Below, one piece after another: positions 32,880 to 46,589 of a stretch of DNA of 64,000 nt. The notes below the pieces were generated by a model. It saw only the letters and a list, made by a program, of their open reading frames with translations, did not search any database and was not told the origin of the DNA. Each line of letters opens with the position of its first letter. Within the stretch, counting starts at the first letter, position 1. Position numbers and translations under genes: made by a program. Source of the DNA: Gracilaria gracilis (Eukaryota; Rhodophyta; Florideophyceae; Gracilariales; Gracilariaceae); NCBI GenBank assembly GCA_030374805.1, contig JARGSG010000131.1, forward strand, positions 92,820 to 156,819. The letters are read 5' to 3'.

Positions 32880-34051
32880 AAGGGGTGGTGGTGATGTGGG
32901 CGGAGAGAATGGGTACCGGAGAGGAGGTTTGCGGCGGAGATTTAGGAGCGGTTGTGGAGCATTGGCGAGAATCCGGGCAAACTTTAGGGCGACAGGCTTT
33001 CTGAGATAGTGAATGAGATGGGAGTGGCGGGGCAGAGTGTGTCGGAAGGGAGCGGCGGTGCAGAGTGTGTCGGACGGGAGTGGCGATGCAGAGCGTGTCG
33101 AAGGTTTGGGTGCAAATGGATTTGCTTTCGAGGATTCGGAAAAGGATGAAGTTAGTTGGAGTGGGGACTAATGAGTATGTGAGTGGGATGGTGATTTGCG
33201 TTTCGAGGAAAATGGTGATGCTAACAACGGAGAGTATGGGCCTGAGGGGTCGGGTGTTGGTGTGCTTAAGCAGGTGGCGCAGGTGCAGAGAGCGTGACGG
33301 TTGTTATTGCAGTCGAAAGAGCTGTTGAAAGAAGGAAAATTCCAGAGGGAAAAGGAGAGATTGAAAAAGTCACCGGTGTTAACATGGTCTCGGGGTGGAC
33401 GTGGCTGTGTGAGGGAGAAGAGGAGGGAAGGGGAAGGAGGAAAACGTGGAGGGCGTCGGCTGAAGAAAAGGCGGAAGAGAGATGGTGGGAGAGGTGATTG
33501 GAAACAAGGATTTAGAGGTCTGTTTGCCGGTGCAACTGACGGGTGGAACTCTAATAGTTGGGCTCGATAGTGTGGCGGTGCCTGCACGAACGGGGGAACG
33601 CATATTGAAGTAGCAGCAATACAAGAGACTCCCTGTAAACCTCGAATATGGCCCAAATATTTCCGAGATATGGCCGAAATGTGGCCGTTTAGTTCGAAAG
33701 TTTCAGAGAACGTGTATCTACGGAAAATATGCACTTTCGCCAACTGACACGTGTACACCTCGGCCATATTTAGGCCACATTTGGACCATATTACGGTCAT
33801 TTGAAGAAAAATGGAACTTGTTGATCTCCGCTTTTTAAAAGCTCTCACAACTTTTCGAGTTAAACGGCCACATTTCGGCCATATCTCGGCAATATAAGGG
33901 CCCTATTCGAGGTTTATAGGGGACTGGGAGGGTTTGGAGCCGCTCTGGGGCTAGGAAAGAGAAAGAGAATGGAGAGCGTTGTCGGTTGAAATTCTTCAAC
34001 TTCAAATACAGGGAAACTCAGAAGCAGGATCCGAATGCAAGATTCAAATGA
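32880..34051 (+). pseudogene. Gene D remnant, copy 2
   Basis: Copy of the 23,440-24,611 remnant with a few substitutions and the same MITE at 33,631-33,921 and the same breaks, so the decay predates the duplication. Confidence 0.6.
33631..33921. mobile_element. MITE in gene D, copy 2
   Basis: Same element as 24,191-24,481, carried along by the 5.2-kb duplication and therefore not an independent insertion. Confidence 0.75.
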
Positions 34052-34558
34052 GGGAGCGCTAGTGGTTTGTTTTTAATTTTCAGACGGTTTTGTACGAGTG
34101 TGGCGAATGTAAAGTTGCGAGCATGGGCAGAGGAACGGCAAACTAGCCCTAATCCCCAATAAGTGAAATTCGAACTGCAAAAGGAGGAAATCTGAATTTA
34201 CAAAAGAACATTATTTCCTCGTTGCCAACTTGCGCAAACTTCAAAATTACTAGTCTTTTTGGACTTTTAATTTTACAACTAGAAATTTAGCATACTAAAC
34301 TAGCATCCCGAGAAACCCAACGACGAGATAAATGGGCGGCTGGGGTTCGTTCTTATATAGATTCGATGGAAAAGAGGGTTTCTCTTAGTTTCTGAAAATT
34401 ATCTGGCTCTCGGAGAATATCGGAATAGCTGGGAACCTTTGCAGCATCAGACTGATGAGAATGAAAGTGAGAACCATATTTGGTCACAAAATCATATTTG
34501 TTTCCTGCTTAATGTTTTTTTAGAGGAATGAGCTTTCCAGAGGTTTGAATTTTCAACA

Positions 34559-36472
34559 ATGTCAATATCGACCAAAAACTCAAGCGCAGCATTCCAAAAT
34601 CTCGATCGAATGGGTCAGGATGATATAGATAGTATTCTTTTCTTCATAGTCGACGAGAGGTACCTTGTTCTCTAGTCCCTGCAGTTCTTACTTACTATGG
34701 TTGCAGAGAGAGCAGATCTTTCCAATCTTCTTTCAATCATAGTGAACAACTAACTTGGACATGACCGAGCTGGAATATAATATTCGCATCAATGCCCAGC
34801 ATCGGAGACACGCTTAAGCATTTCTTCAAAAGAATATATCGGTTCAAAATTTTCATCAGTCACTCTTCTTCTCCGTGAAACATATACTTCTATCGATAAG
34901 AAACAAAATCGAGAAAAAATAAGCGTAACAGATCGAGATATTCCAAAAAATGATGAGATCCCCCTGAAAGTCGGCTTGGGTTGTATTAAAGATCTGAAAT
35001 GCAATTCCACAGAAAAGAAAACTAGGTGGAGCTTATGTACGCCTAAGCCATTGCTCTACCGCGTTTGTTTGAAAAGGTGTAGAAACTATTGTCTGTACAA
35101 CAATTCTTGGGGCGATAGGTTTTTTCTACAAAACTACAAGCCCATTTATCAAAGAGAAACGCCATAAATATCTGGAAAGAGAGAGGTAACATATTCATGG
35201 AAGGCAAAATGTATATTTGAAATTTTCACCTTATAAGGCTGCCATCGATAAACATATGTCCAACCAACCACTTCAATAAGTCGGAATGGCTCAAAACCGA
35301 AATACCGAGATAAGAGTACAGCTCTATTCAGCTCAACCTCAGCTTCAAAATGAGCTCAAGAGCGAAAAAAACAGAACACTGGAAGTGCTAAAGCGTCTGG
35401 AAAACATTTTCGTGTTTCCATAACCGTCATTTTCGAAAAAGGACGGGGAGACAGAGATAAGACAATTCCTTCTTTAGCTTCCCTCTACAACCTCTACATC
35501 ACTAAGTACAGCTCTGCGTCTCCGGTTGTGCGCTTGAAACTATTTCCCTACATGGATCACAGTGGAATTGACCTGGAGAAGCTCAATGCCGAAGATCTGG
35601 GGTACATTCATGCGGCAGTAGAAAACGAATCTGAAGCGAAGCATCTCCTACGTCAGCCCGGGAAAGTTCATTTCGTAACTGGGCTCAAGTTTGATATATT
35701 TGGGGTTCATGGCATCAGCAGAAGTCGTTGCTTTTTTTGCAGTGTGCCAGAAGGCCACTGGCCTAATTTTAAGACCTTCAAAGAGATTGCATCTATGTTT
35801 CATAACCCAATAAAGAGGAATCCTGAGCGGAAATCAGCGACGGAGCATCACAGCCACCTGGATCTTCATGCTATTAACTGCATTGGGCAAAACAAAAATA
35901 GCTTTATGTTGTGGTACTTCTTACGGCGAGTGAGCATGGGAGCGAAGATGGGGTAGTGCCGTGCTTTCCTGTAGCCGGGCACACAAAGAACAGGTGCGAC
36001 GCCGCGTTTGGAATGGTGAAGCGCTGCTTAAAAATGGTTTAACGTTTTTGATCTTGTACAGATGATGCGGATCATTGACAAAAGTTCGTTGATTAATCAC
36101 GTTGTTTTTGCATCGGAGGTCGTGTGGTTTAATTGGAAGGAGGTTCTCCAAAAGTTTTATATGCTTCCAAATGCGTTGAAGTTTACAGCATTTCAACACT
36201 TTCGGTTCAGTTCTACGTATCAAAAAGAAGTGATGGTAAAAGAGCTTGCAACAGATTGCACGTGGAAAAAGTTCAACATGCTCAAGAGTGGTGTAGTTTT
36301 ATCGGAAATAGTGGAGAAGAACAATATGTTGCTTGATGACCTCTCGTTCAGAGTGAACGTGACCCCACTGGACCTGGTACCATCGGCAAGAGAGAAAACA
36401 AGGGAGGCCTATTTGATAAAGAACGTACTCAATAGATATTATGAGGGTGATATATGTCGACGGGAGGATTAG
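34559..36472 (+). CDS. Gene E, copy 2
   Basis: Same arrangement as 25,118-27,031, shifted by 9,441 bp. The intron is 35,930-36,061 with identical splice signals. The few differences seen include V to A (about 35,612), S to L and S to N (about 36,090-36,133) and I to V (about 36,378); none introduces a stop. Both copies remain equally open in the last two exons. Confidence 0.5.
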
Positions 36473-37557
36473 TTCGCAAGCGGGAAGGATAGGAAAACTG
36501 TTTCTTTTTGAGTCCCGTAGCTGCTCATATTGTTTTATTCATATTATTGTTTCCGTTACATTGATTTGAGACCTGTAAAAACCATATGGAAGCGGAGGTT
36601 CTGAGCTTGAACTTTGGGGTTTGAAGCGAAATCGGACTTCTGTGACGAAAGTGGCCATATCTTCGTTCCGAAAAAAAACTATTGCTCATAATTGAAATGG
36701 TTTTTTTCACATATGCACTTTGTTGCAAACAATGAAAGAAAAAAATTTAGAAAATGTGTTGAAGGCGATTTAGAGACGGGGAAACTAGAATGAAAAGATA
36801 TGTAATCAAAAGCCGTTGAAATAAAGCCATTTCGTTTGTTGTAGAAAAACATTAGTCACTTCAACCGAGTTTCGGTCAAGCTTCACACTGTCCGCTGATA
36901 TCCGGAGGTTCAAGATGACACTTGTGGTGGGAGAAATGCTTTCACTCTAATTAGTGCTAACCAGAGTTTATTCAATACATCTGATTCGAATAATAAGTCT
37001 TGTGGCAGTTCTTGGAAGTTTAGAAGTGAAGCCATAATTTTCCCACAGTGCAAAATCTTTTGAGACAGTTGATGATACCTGCTTAGGTTCCTGACGTGTA
37101 TTGCCTATCAAATTTATTCAAGCTTCTCCAAATAGTACATTTGGTTAGCATTTCCTTGCTACACTAAAAATTGTTTTACAATACCAGGATCAATATTATC
37201 TGATTTACACTATTCCGTATTTTTCATTCTTTTCATTCCACATTCTGTTTTACTGGAGTCTCAGCGCTTCCGCATCCCCCTGTTTACTTCCTTATTATTC
37301 TCAGGTGGAGTCTGGAAAACTTCGTTTTTACCTGCCTCACTACTGTTACTTGAAGTCGTTCCTTATTTTGCTATTTTGCTATGAATACCTTCTAAGCTTG
37401 AAAACCAATTTTTCCTTCGGTTCAGTGATCTCTGATGCGGCAGTAGCTGTTTCTGGATGATAGGATTTGTCCATTTCTTTTCTCATGAGTCTCAAGTGCT
37501 GTTCTCGAGGTTCTGATGCCTCCCTGGTATCCATCTATTCCTGAAGATTCTATTTCG

Positions 37558-40500
37558 AACTAGCCATACGTTTAGATACTGTCTCCCAGCACTTCAAGGC
37601 CTGAGAATGTGCTTCAAAACATCAATACTCATGTTTTGGATGTATATGAATGTAGTAGGTGATTCCAACCACATGGGCTCTGGCGGCAGATAAGTTATCC
37701 GCCCATTTATATCCTTTAACAATTAGGGGATCATCTTTAATACTGTTTGAAATGAGGTTTTAACAGCTTACTAGAATTTGGTCGTATACAATGGTATTCT
37801 TCCTGGGCCCGAAAGGTCTTAATAGGAATGGATTTTCATATATCTAGTAAGTGGACATACTCATAACAACAAAATACAAATATATCTACACTTTTCCATT
37901 TTCCACACTTTTGTGGCTTAATTATGTTGAGGAAATCTAATAAGACAATTCTCATTAAATTTACATTGAGACTTGTGATTAACCTATTAGAAATTGTGAC
38001 ATTCGAGATTAAAACAAAAGCTCTCCAAATAGAGAGATGAGAAATATTTTATAACGGAACTACTGTAAAAATATAGAATAGTCTAGTCCATGGAGCTAGG
38101 GTCTCTTTCGTAGCTGCATTTACTGTGTCATGGTGTATTTCGCAGTTTTTTATTGATTTTTGCAGTACAAAGGACTTTGGCCCTTTTTTGGGAAGAAGAA
38201 CTCATAATCTATCGAGAATCCCTCGTGGGAACTTTGCTACTTTTGAAATGGACCCGTGTTGGTACCATGCAGCATGGCCTCTATTGATAGAGATAATTTT
38301 AGAATTTTTGCACCTAGTTCAGGTTAATTTCGGGAGGCTGAAATGTGGCACAAACTGGAATCCAATTTTGATATTTCGGTTATTTTAGTTGATCCATTTA
38401 GTGGTACTGTACTTCAGCCGAGCGACCTTGCGCTCGTTCCTCTCTGAAAAAAATTAACCCCTGGTCGCCCCTGAAACTGATTGCTTGCGCGAGTACTTTT
38501 GCCTCCTTCTTGGAGAAGAATTCGCTAGCACGGCTCGGCCATCCGACCAGCTCCACCTAGAAGAAGCGCTGCGACACATACCATTGTGGTTCTTCTCTAT
38601 TTTGGTCCACCTATTTATGTTACTATTCTGATTTGCCATGTAGTCATCTCCACCCCAGTATTGGGCGTTCTTTTGTTTTCCTTTCGTACCGCTCGCCTTA
38701 GCAGTATTTCGCTTTCTTGTTGTTTCCCTTTTTCTATCAGTCTCCGGATACGTCGCGTGGCACTCCCGTGACCCGTCTACCGATACCTTTGCTGGTCCCT
38801 TCTGGTCATTCCGTTACCGGATTTTTCGTTTGACAACTTCTACGTTTACCTGAATCTCCCGTAGAGTTACATCCACATCTTGGTCATCACAACAGCTTTA
38901 TCGCCCGATTAAGTTGTCGGGGAGTGGGTTTTGCCTATCTATAGGCTTCTCCCGGTTCGCAGGTTAAGCTCTACAATTTGATAGGCTTTTAGCATTAGCT
39001 CCGAAAAATTGAAAGAATACTGTTTCTGGAGAAAAACTTTTGCGAAGATAACAAAAGTTTTAGTCACAACATGTTGCGGTGCAAATGCTTAGGCAATGAA
39101 ATTATTTCCCTGCTGGTTATTAACTGGTCTATATAATCTTAAATAAATAGAATGAAAGAAAAAGGAAGGATGATGTTTTTTAGGAAGGAGATGAATTCTA
39201 GGTGTCATATCTGAAAATATTCTAGCAGGCAACTACTACAATTTGCCCCAAAAAGTTCCTCTGGGGACCTGTGTTGATAGATAAGCAAACCAAATAGAAC
39301 TCAAGCAATGGGAGAGGGAGTGAAATCAATGCGGCTAAACATCAAGGATTATATGCACAGTTGACGCAACCCAAACCGCGCTCAAGCTAACATCGCAGAT
39401 TTTAGCTTTTTACTTCGTACAGTGGCCCACGCTCTTTTTCTTCACATACTCTATCACAAACACATTTTTCTATCTCAATTTCTGGCAATTACAGATTTTT
39501 CTATGGCAGCTCACCAATGCAAAGTGAGACTATCAGTTTTGTTTTTGGAATCAGCCTTTGAACATGCTTTGCTCAAGCAGTATTCAGAAACAAATCTGAG
39601 GAGGGCACTATAAAAGCAATCATTGCTATTGCAGTTCGTTAATTGCACCTCAATGACCAATTGCTCTGCGACATTCTTTGTAAAAGTTCTTGCTAAACGC
39701 TTCAGAGTTGGCGGCATCAGATATTGATGAATAAACGGAGGGACTAAGAGAAACACTGCTTCCAGCAGAACTCAAGCTTTCCAAATGCCGCTTTGCAGTG
39801 TTATAGTTCTTTCCATCGTTGATAGCATCACGGATACCTCTGGCCAAATGTATCTTTGCGGCGCTGGGAAGACTGCCGAATTTTCTGTTCACCTTTCTCT
39901 TAATCGATTTGTACGATGTGTCAGTCGGTTCGGTGATGTTAGCAGCCATATTGGTTGCTGCGCTGAATATAGCTTCCATTTCAAATTAGTGTAGTGGAGA
40001 AGACTGGGCGAGTTTCATTTTCTTGACATAAAGACCCAGATGCTTACGCTGCCTTTTATAGGCTTCATCACGACATTTCGAGTGTACTCTCAGCAAACCG
40101 AAAATTCTTGTTCCAGTATCAGATTATTGCCATCTTCCAGCCCCGCGGCGGTTCCAGCTCGACAGAAAAACATCTTTACGTAATGGAAGCTCGGAATTAG
40201 AATAAATATTTCGAAAGTTGGAAAGACGTCACGTATTAGGCAACACGCGTGGAATTTTCACGAAGTATGATTGAATGTAATCACAGCTATATTTTCAAAT
40301 TGATTGCGCAATTGAGTCGCAAAGTGCCAAAGTAATGTTCCAACATGAAAGTGTATCGCAGTAGATTAAGAATTAGATATTGGTTATTTACAAAGTTCTT
40401 CCGCTTGTATAGTGTACCACAACGCGAATGGGAAGACTATTTTGTGAACATGCACAGAGATGCAAGTAGATTCCAAGTCGATGTTTGGATATATTTGTAA

Positions 40501-40681
40501 AGCGCACGTCACCAGTGCATCTGTAGTGTAGGTTGTAGAATATTAACTGGATATCACTCGATTATCGGCGTATAGTAGATTTATGGGAAGCAAAGTTTCA
40601 GGATATCAATTGGAGATCCAAAATTTGAGCTACTCCCGAGATATTCCATTCACGTTCTTGTGATGACAAAAAAATTGACTG
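37558..40681. other. Mostly non-coding, one small ORF
   Basis: AT-rich sequence without recognised repeats. The only coding-like frame is 39,650-39,979 on the minus strand, 109 aa from ATG (MEAIFSAATNMAANITEPTD), rich in Ser/Ala/Lys, no known motif. 38,125-38,388 (+) is open for 87 codons but looks like chance. Confidence 0.4.
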
Positions 40682-41482
40682 TGATGGAGGTTATAGCTGA
40701 GAAGGGAAGGTTGATGCAAAGGGAAGGTGGGGATATGCAAAGGAAGTTCGCCAGCTCTGGCTCGGATTTACTTTGAGGTGCTTCTGTCACAACTTATATA
40801 GCACTACGTCATCGCACTACCGCTTACTTCCACTCGGAGTAAAACCTAAGCCACCAAGCGGGGACACTCAATACTACCACTCATCATCTAACATAACATG
40901 GTAACACTGCCACAATTCATGACAGCTTACAACTAACAAGGCACAACAGTGCACAACAGTGCACAACAAGTTACGTGCCTACTCAACAAGATACGTGCCT
41001 ACACATAACGATGACCATGCACAAATTCACATTGTGCCAATACACTGCAATCCGTACACCACACCAATATGTGTATGCTCCAGCTCACCAGGTACCACGT
41101 AACCACAAATTCACTCAATGCCATAAGTTCCCACAACATGTTACCACAGTGTTCGTGTAATCCTCATGACAGTACCTGACTCATCACCATAGCGCACCAA
41201 GTTGCATCAATGTGTTCAACATGTCCACGTACATAACTGTGCACACTGTCCAGCATACCCATCTGTGCTAGCTACACACGTGTAGCCCAGAACAACCCAG
41301 TAGTGCCATAACACTTGTACACACTACGTTGCATGTGCACATTTGCAGTAGCCAATCAGAAGCCAGTTTCACGTTGAGTTTGCACACACGCGCATATGCG
41401 CTTTTCCTGCAGCACCCTCCAAAACAGCCCATGCTCCCCTGCACTTTTGGTTTCAGTGACAGCACTAGGTCAACATCCAACA
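40682..41482 (-). repeat. 3' LTR of copia A
   Basis: 801 bp, TGTTGGATG...CCATCA on the minus strand. Bases 41,483-41,495 are the pyrimidine-rich complement of a polypurine tract (GACAGAGGGAGGG), where plus-strand DNA synthesis would start. Just outside it is the pol stop at 41,503. Confidence 0.9.
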
Positions 41483-41502
41483 CCCTCCCTCTGTCACTGA
41501 CT

Positions 41503-42984
41503 TCAAAGCTCTAGGTGCTGTACTCCACACTCCTTGCGAAACTTCTCGAGTTTCACGCGGGCAAGAGGCTTGCTTAGCATATCGACAACCATGGAATCAG
41601 TTGGACAGTAGAGCAGCACGATGGACTTGTCACGCAGAGCCTCTCTAGTGAAGTGGAACCGAATGTCGATGTGCTTCGTTCGCTTGTTCACAACACCATT
41701 TCGAGCAAGGTCGATGGAGCCTTGGTTGTCAACATACACAGGCGTCGGTTCAACCAAGACTTTGACAGACCCGTCCACCTCAACTCCAATCACAATAGCA
41801 ATGCCGTTCCAAAGTCGCCTTAGCCAGATTGCTTCTTTGGTACCAGAGCACAGACTCACATACTCAGCTTCAGCACTTGACAGCGCAACCACTTCCTGCT
41901 GCCACGAACTCCAGGACACTGGACAACCGCTCATCATGAACACATATCCACTGGTAGACTTGCGGTTGGCAACATCGCCTGCCCAGTCAGAGTCCACATA
42001 GCCGTGCAGTTCCAGATCAGTGGTAGAGCCGTAGGTGAGTCCAAAGAAGCAAGTACCGTTGAGATAGCGAAGCACACGTTTGACTGCCTTCCAGTGAGTC
42101 TCTCCAGGTTTCTCCACATACTTTGCAAGTTTGGACACTGCGTATGAGATATCTGGACGAGTTCCCACAGACAAATACATGAGACTGCCAATCGCCTGAC
42201 GATACGGAACATCCGTGAGTACCTCCTCAACAACAGACAAGTCCACACCGGATTCCATCGGAGTGTCAACTGGCTTAGACTGATGCATGCCGAAACGTTC
42301 CAAGACCTTTTGCGTGTACGCAGACTGAGTCAGGTACAGCTGTCGCTTAGCTCGATCACGGTGGATCTCGAATCCGAGAACCATACGAGCTTCCTTGAGG
42401 TCTTTCATGCGGAACCGAGTTGACAGCTCTGCCTTTACGCGATTCATGGTCTCCATGCTCGGACTTGCTATCAGCAGGTCATCCACGTATAGAGCAATGA
42501 TAACCACAAATCCCAGTATTATCCCGGTGTACACACACTCATCTGCGTCATTGGGCTTCAACTGCATCTCATCAACAAGGAACGTGTATACCTTTGCATG
42601 CCACCGCCTTGGTGCCTGTCTAAGCCCATAGATGGCTTTCTTCAAACGACACACCAAGTCTTCGCTCCCTTGCTGTATGAAACCTTTTGGCTGCTTTATA
42701 TACACTGTCTCCTCCAGGTCGCCGTTTAGAAACGCAGTCTTCACATCCATCTGGTGCAAATGAAAGTCTCGCACAGCTGCAATCGACAGAATCATCCTGA
42801 TCGAAGTGAACTTCACCACTGGTGCATAAGTCTCTGAGAAGTCCACGCCTTCAATCTGTAGGAATCTTCTAGCAACCATACGAGCCTTGTACCTCACAGT
42901 TGGTTCACCAGATGGTGCAGCTTCATATTTCTGAACGTACACCCACTTGGACGAAATCACGTTGCTGTCTGCTGGCCTAGGCAC
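41503..42984 (-). pseudogene. pol: Copia A RT-RNase H (3' part of split pol)
   Basis: Uninterrupted 493-codon frame. RT motifs: ISSKWVYVQKYE, KARMVARRFLQIEGVDFSET, MDVKTAFLNGDLEETVYIKQ, VCRLKKAIYGLRQAPRRW and the catalytic box VIIALYVDDLL. RNase H: GYVDSDWAGDVANRKSTSGY, SSAEAEYVSLC, KHIDIRFHFTREAL and a terminal MVVDMLSKPLARVKLEKF. All catalytic Asp residues seen are intact. Only its connection to integrase is broken, by the solo LTR at 42,993. Confidence 0.9.
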
Positions 42985-42992
42985 TAGATCCC

Positions 42993-43897
42993 TGATGGAG
43001 GTTATAGCTGGAAGGGAAAGTTGAGGGGATGCAAGGGAAGTTCGCCAGCTCTGGCTGGGATTTACTTGGAGGTACTTAGCTCACAACTTATATAGCACTT
43101 CTTCGACGCACCACCGAACAACTCCAACTCTGAGTAAAACCTAAGCCACTAAGCAGGGACACTCAATACTACCAATCATCTTCTAACATGACATGGTAAC
43201 GCTGCCACAATTCATGACTGCTTACAAGTAACAAGGCACAACAGTGCACAGCAGTGCACAGCAGTGCAAAACAATTCCGTACAATATTGCACAACAATGT
43301 ACAACAACGTACAACAATGTACAACCATGCGCATCCATGACAGTGCATACACACAATACGACAGCGCACCAAAATGACCAGACCACGACAATCCATACAC
43401 AAACACCCGCACCTGTTTCCTGCAACCTGTAATCAGTACACAACGCCGTAATATGTATGTCTAGGCTCACCAAGTCACACGTCAGCAACAAGTACCTGTA
43501 AACCATATGACGTGAACCAAACACAGCCAACAAGTTCCATGCATCCAGATACATACATGTGCGTGCAGCACTACCCGAACATGATTTCAACCACTCAACA
43601 GTGTCAACACTCGTGCACCATGTACCAAGTATCAACATTGCTACATGTGCACACTGTGCACCTCGACCACTCCAGACAACGTGTCCTGGTGTACAGTCTG
43701 TCTGTAAGAACCCATCTGAACAGCTTGATATTCGACACAGCACCACATCTGACACGTTCATCCAATGGTGGCTCTTCCACCATCCAACACAGTGGAGCGT
43801 ACAGAACGACATCAGCCATAGTTTCACATACCAAGGTACCATTCTAGACTTGTCACATGTGAACAGCTTGATGTCAGTGACAGCATGATATCCAACA
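42993..43897. mobile_element. Solo LTR inserted in copia A pol
   Basis: 905 bp starting TGATGGAGG and ending ATATCCAACA, flanked by ATCCC at 42,988-42,992 and 43,898-43,902, a clean 5-bp TSD. Related to the copia A LTR but a different subfamily; it matches the copia C LTR (62,386-63,030) closely. A solo LTR arises by recombination between the two LTRs of a full element. It contains a purine-poor tandem array of TGTACAACAA-like units at about 43,240-43,330. Confidence 0.92.
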
Positions 43898-45060
43898 ATC
43901 CCATGTGTCATGCTCTATCAGTGACTGGTACTCGCTCTTCATTGCCTTTTTCCATGCTTCGGAATCAGGACGTGACACAGCTTCACTATAAGAAGAAGGA
44001 GTGTCATCACTGGCTGTCAGAAGAGCAGTTCCACCCCACCAACGCGTTGGCTTCTTATTCTCACGTGTGGATCTACGAACAGGCTGCGTCTCTTGCCCTT
44101 CAGGCTCAACATGTGGAACTGATGTGGAACCATCACTGGTACTCTCAGACGCATCATGGACATCAGGCGCAGGTGCAGAAGGGTCATCTTCACTGGGGTG
44201 ACTGGATGTGTCAGAGTTGGAGGTGTCATCTGGACTAGACATGTCACTCAACTCCATGTCAGCATAGTCCTCTTCCTCACAGTTCTTATGGTCTTCTAAG
44301 CCCGAAGACTCGTCAATCCTCACATCTCTTGACACAATCACCTTTCTCTTCTTACCGTCCCACAACTTGTACCCGTGGGACCCAGAAGTATACCCAATGA
44401 AGATGGCTTCCTTTGCTCTGTCCTCCAGCTTCTTCAGCTTGTGATCCACAACCTTGTACCAGCATCGGCTCCCAAACACACGCAGATTGCTCACATCAGG
44501 CTTCTGACTATGCCACAGCTCGAATGGAGTCGAATTACTAGGAAGGGCTTTGCCGGTCACTCTGTTGCGTACATACACTGCTACGTTCAAGTCTTCAGCC
44601 CAAAAGTTCTTTGGCAGTTGTTTGTGGTGCAACATCGATCTGACCAAGTCCATGAGTGTTCGGTTGAACCTTTCGGCAAGCCCATTCTGCTGTGGATTGT
44701 AAGGCACTGTTCGTTGATGTTCAATACCTTGGCGCTCGAGTTCTTTGCGGAAACGATTGGACAGATACTCACCACCGTTGTCAGTGCGCAGTGCACGTAG
44801 CACACTCTCACGTGCGATGATGGTTTTCAACTTTCGTCCAGTCTGGTTTTCCACAAACTTGAGCCACCTCATGAACATTTGGAACACCTCATCTTTGGTT
44901 TTGAGCATGTACAAGAAGCAATACCTGCTGTGGTCGTCGATGAATGTGACAAAGTAGTGCGAGCCTCCCAAGGATTTCACACTTACTGGCCCTGAAACGT
45001 CCGAGTGGACAAGGTCCAGTACGTGTTCTGCTCGTTCCCCCCTTGCTTGGGAGTCGGAGC
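43898..45060 (-). pseudogene. pol: Copia A integrase (5' part of split pol)
   Basis: Integrase core: VLDLVHSDVSGPVSVKSLGG, FIDDHSRYCFLYMLKTKDEV, ALRTDNGGEYLSNRF and NPQQNGLAERFNRTLMDLVR give the D, D and E of the DDE triad. It continues through the acidic Ser/Asp-rich spacer and the region preceding RT (RSTRENKKPTRWWGG; SEAVSRPDSEAWKKAMKSEY), and ends where the solo LTR entered. Its junction with the upstream frame needs a 1-nt shift at a C run at about 45,036. Confidence 0.88.
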
Positions 45061-46434
45061 ACGGGTTGCTTTTCCTACTACACACGAGCCACACACATCC
45101 AGCTTCTGTGCCAAATCCACATTCAGCCCTGATACAACCTCATTGCGAGCCATCTGTTTAATGCCTTCCACATTCACATGAGCCATTCGAGCATGCCAAA
45201 GAGAGAGATCTGACACAATGGCGCTGTCCACATCTGTACGCTGTTCGGCTGCAGTGCGAAGGTAGTACAGGCCTTTGAAACGGCACCCGGAGGCAACCAC
45301 TTTCGACCCTTTGTAAACACATACCTTCTCTCTTTCAAACACTACCTTGCAGCCCAGATCACAGATCGCCAACACTGAAAGTAGGTGGTACCGTAAGGAT
45401 GGCACGTGCACCACCTGTTTCAGTTTGCACTTACGTTCGGCGCCTTCTACAGTCAGATCAAGCTCCACACTACCGCGACCAACAGACTCTAGTTTGGAAC
45501 CAGTGCCGATACTCACGCCAGAGGACACCTTGCTCTCATACGTTTGGAACATTGAGTCATCATACGTCATGTGTGCAGTGGCACCAGAGTCAATAATCCA
45601 GTCACTGTTAGTAGCCTTATCGGCACCTGTCGCAATGAGACATACAAAGTCAGAATCGTCGCCACTCGCACCAAGCTCACAGCTGAGCCCGGTATTCACA
45701 CTGGGGTGAGCAGCATCGATCTGATTTTTGTTAGCCCCATCACGTTGTCTCTTGTAACAGTTCTTCTGGATATGACCCTTCTTGCCACAATAGTAACATA
45801 TAATTGACTTCAATGACCTCTGACGCCGGACCAAAGCTGCGTCACTTCCGGACTCCTCCTTGGCACGATCATTCATTCGCTGCTCTTCTTGCAACAAACG
45901 ACTCTTCACGAACTCCAAACTAAGTTCGCGATCTCCGATCGTGGTGTCGATAGCGACAATGAGGTGCTCGAAACGTTCCGGAAGTCCACATAAGATGGCC
46001 ATTGCAATGTCTTCTTCTTCAACTTTGACGTCCATGCTCTTGAGATCAGAAGCCAAGTGACGAACATGATTAATGAATTGCAACATCTTCTGGTCGTCAC
46101 GCATCTTGGCGGTGTAAAAAGCACGTCTGGCATTGATTCGGTTGAGAAGAGTCTTCCTCTGGAAAACATTGCATATGTCCTTCCACACATCGGCAGCAGC
46201 CTCCACATCGCGCACATGATCCAAATGTTCGTCACTGAGCGTAAGTCCAATGATAGATCTGGCGTTTGAGTCGCGAGTTTCCCACTTGGACAATTCTTCT
46301 GGATCGGTGGGTGGAGAGCTGGTGAGGTGATTCTTGAGATCCTTGAGCGCAAGCCCAAGCTGAATTTTCTCCTTCCAGATATGGACGTTATCCTCACCCA
46401 ACTTCTCAATCTTGATCCCAGTGAACGAGTCCAT
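44983..46434 (-). pseudogene. gag: Copia A gag-protease-pre-integrase
   Basis: Start chosen at ATG 46,434 (MDSFTGIKIEKLGEDNVHIW), the usual copia gag N-terminus. The frame is open to 46,599 but the extra part is hydrophobic nonsense from the (CAA)n leader. Gag core: KWETRDSNARSIIGLTLSDE, LLNRINARRAFYTAKM and ILCGLPERFEHLIVAI. CCHC knuckle CYYCGKKGHIQKNC. Protease WIIDSGATAHMTYD. Pre-integrase zinc finger LWHARMAHVNVEGIKQM with CGSC. The frame runs out near 45,040 because of a one-base shortfall in a homopolymer. Confidence 0.9.
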
Positions 46435-46589
46435 ACCGCAAAGTGAGATTAAAAACGATCCCAGATGAAAGAAATGGCAGACACAACAGGACAACAGCAA
46501 ACCACAGCAATAAACGAACAACAACAACAATAAACGAACAACAACAACAATAACAACAACAAAAATAAAAACAAACAAAAATTTAAAAG

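Larger units (their letters stand above)
32371..37557 (+). repeat. 5.2-kb duplicated segment, copy 2
   Basis: Direct-orientation copy of 22,931-28,116, separated from it by 4.25 kb. Contains the same hairpin (32,668-32,739), gene D remnant, MITE (33,631-33,921), terminal repeat (34,297-34,324) and gene E (34,559-36,472). Only the last 15 codons of gene C are present; the sequence before 32,371 is unrelated to gene C. Confidence 0.95.
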
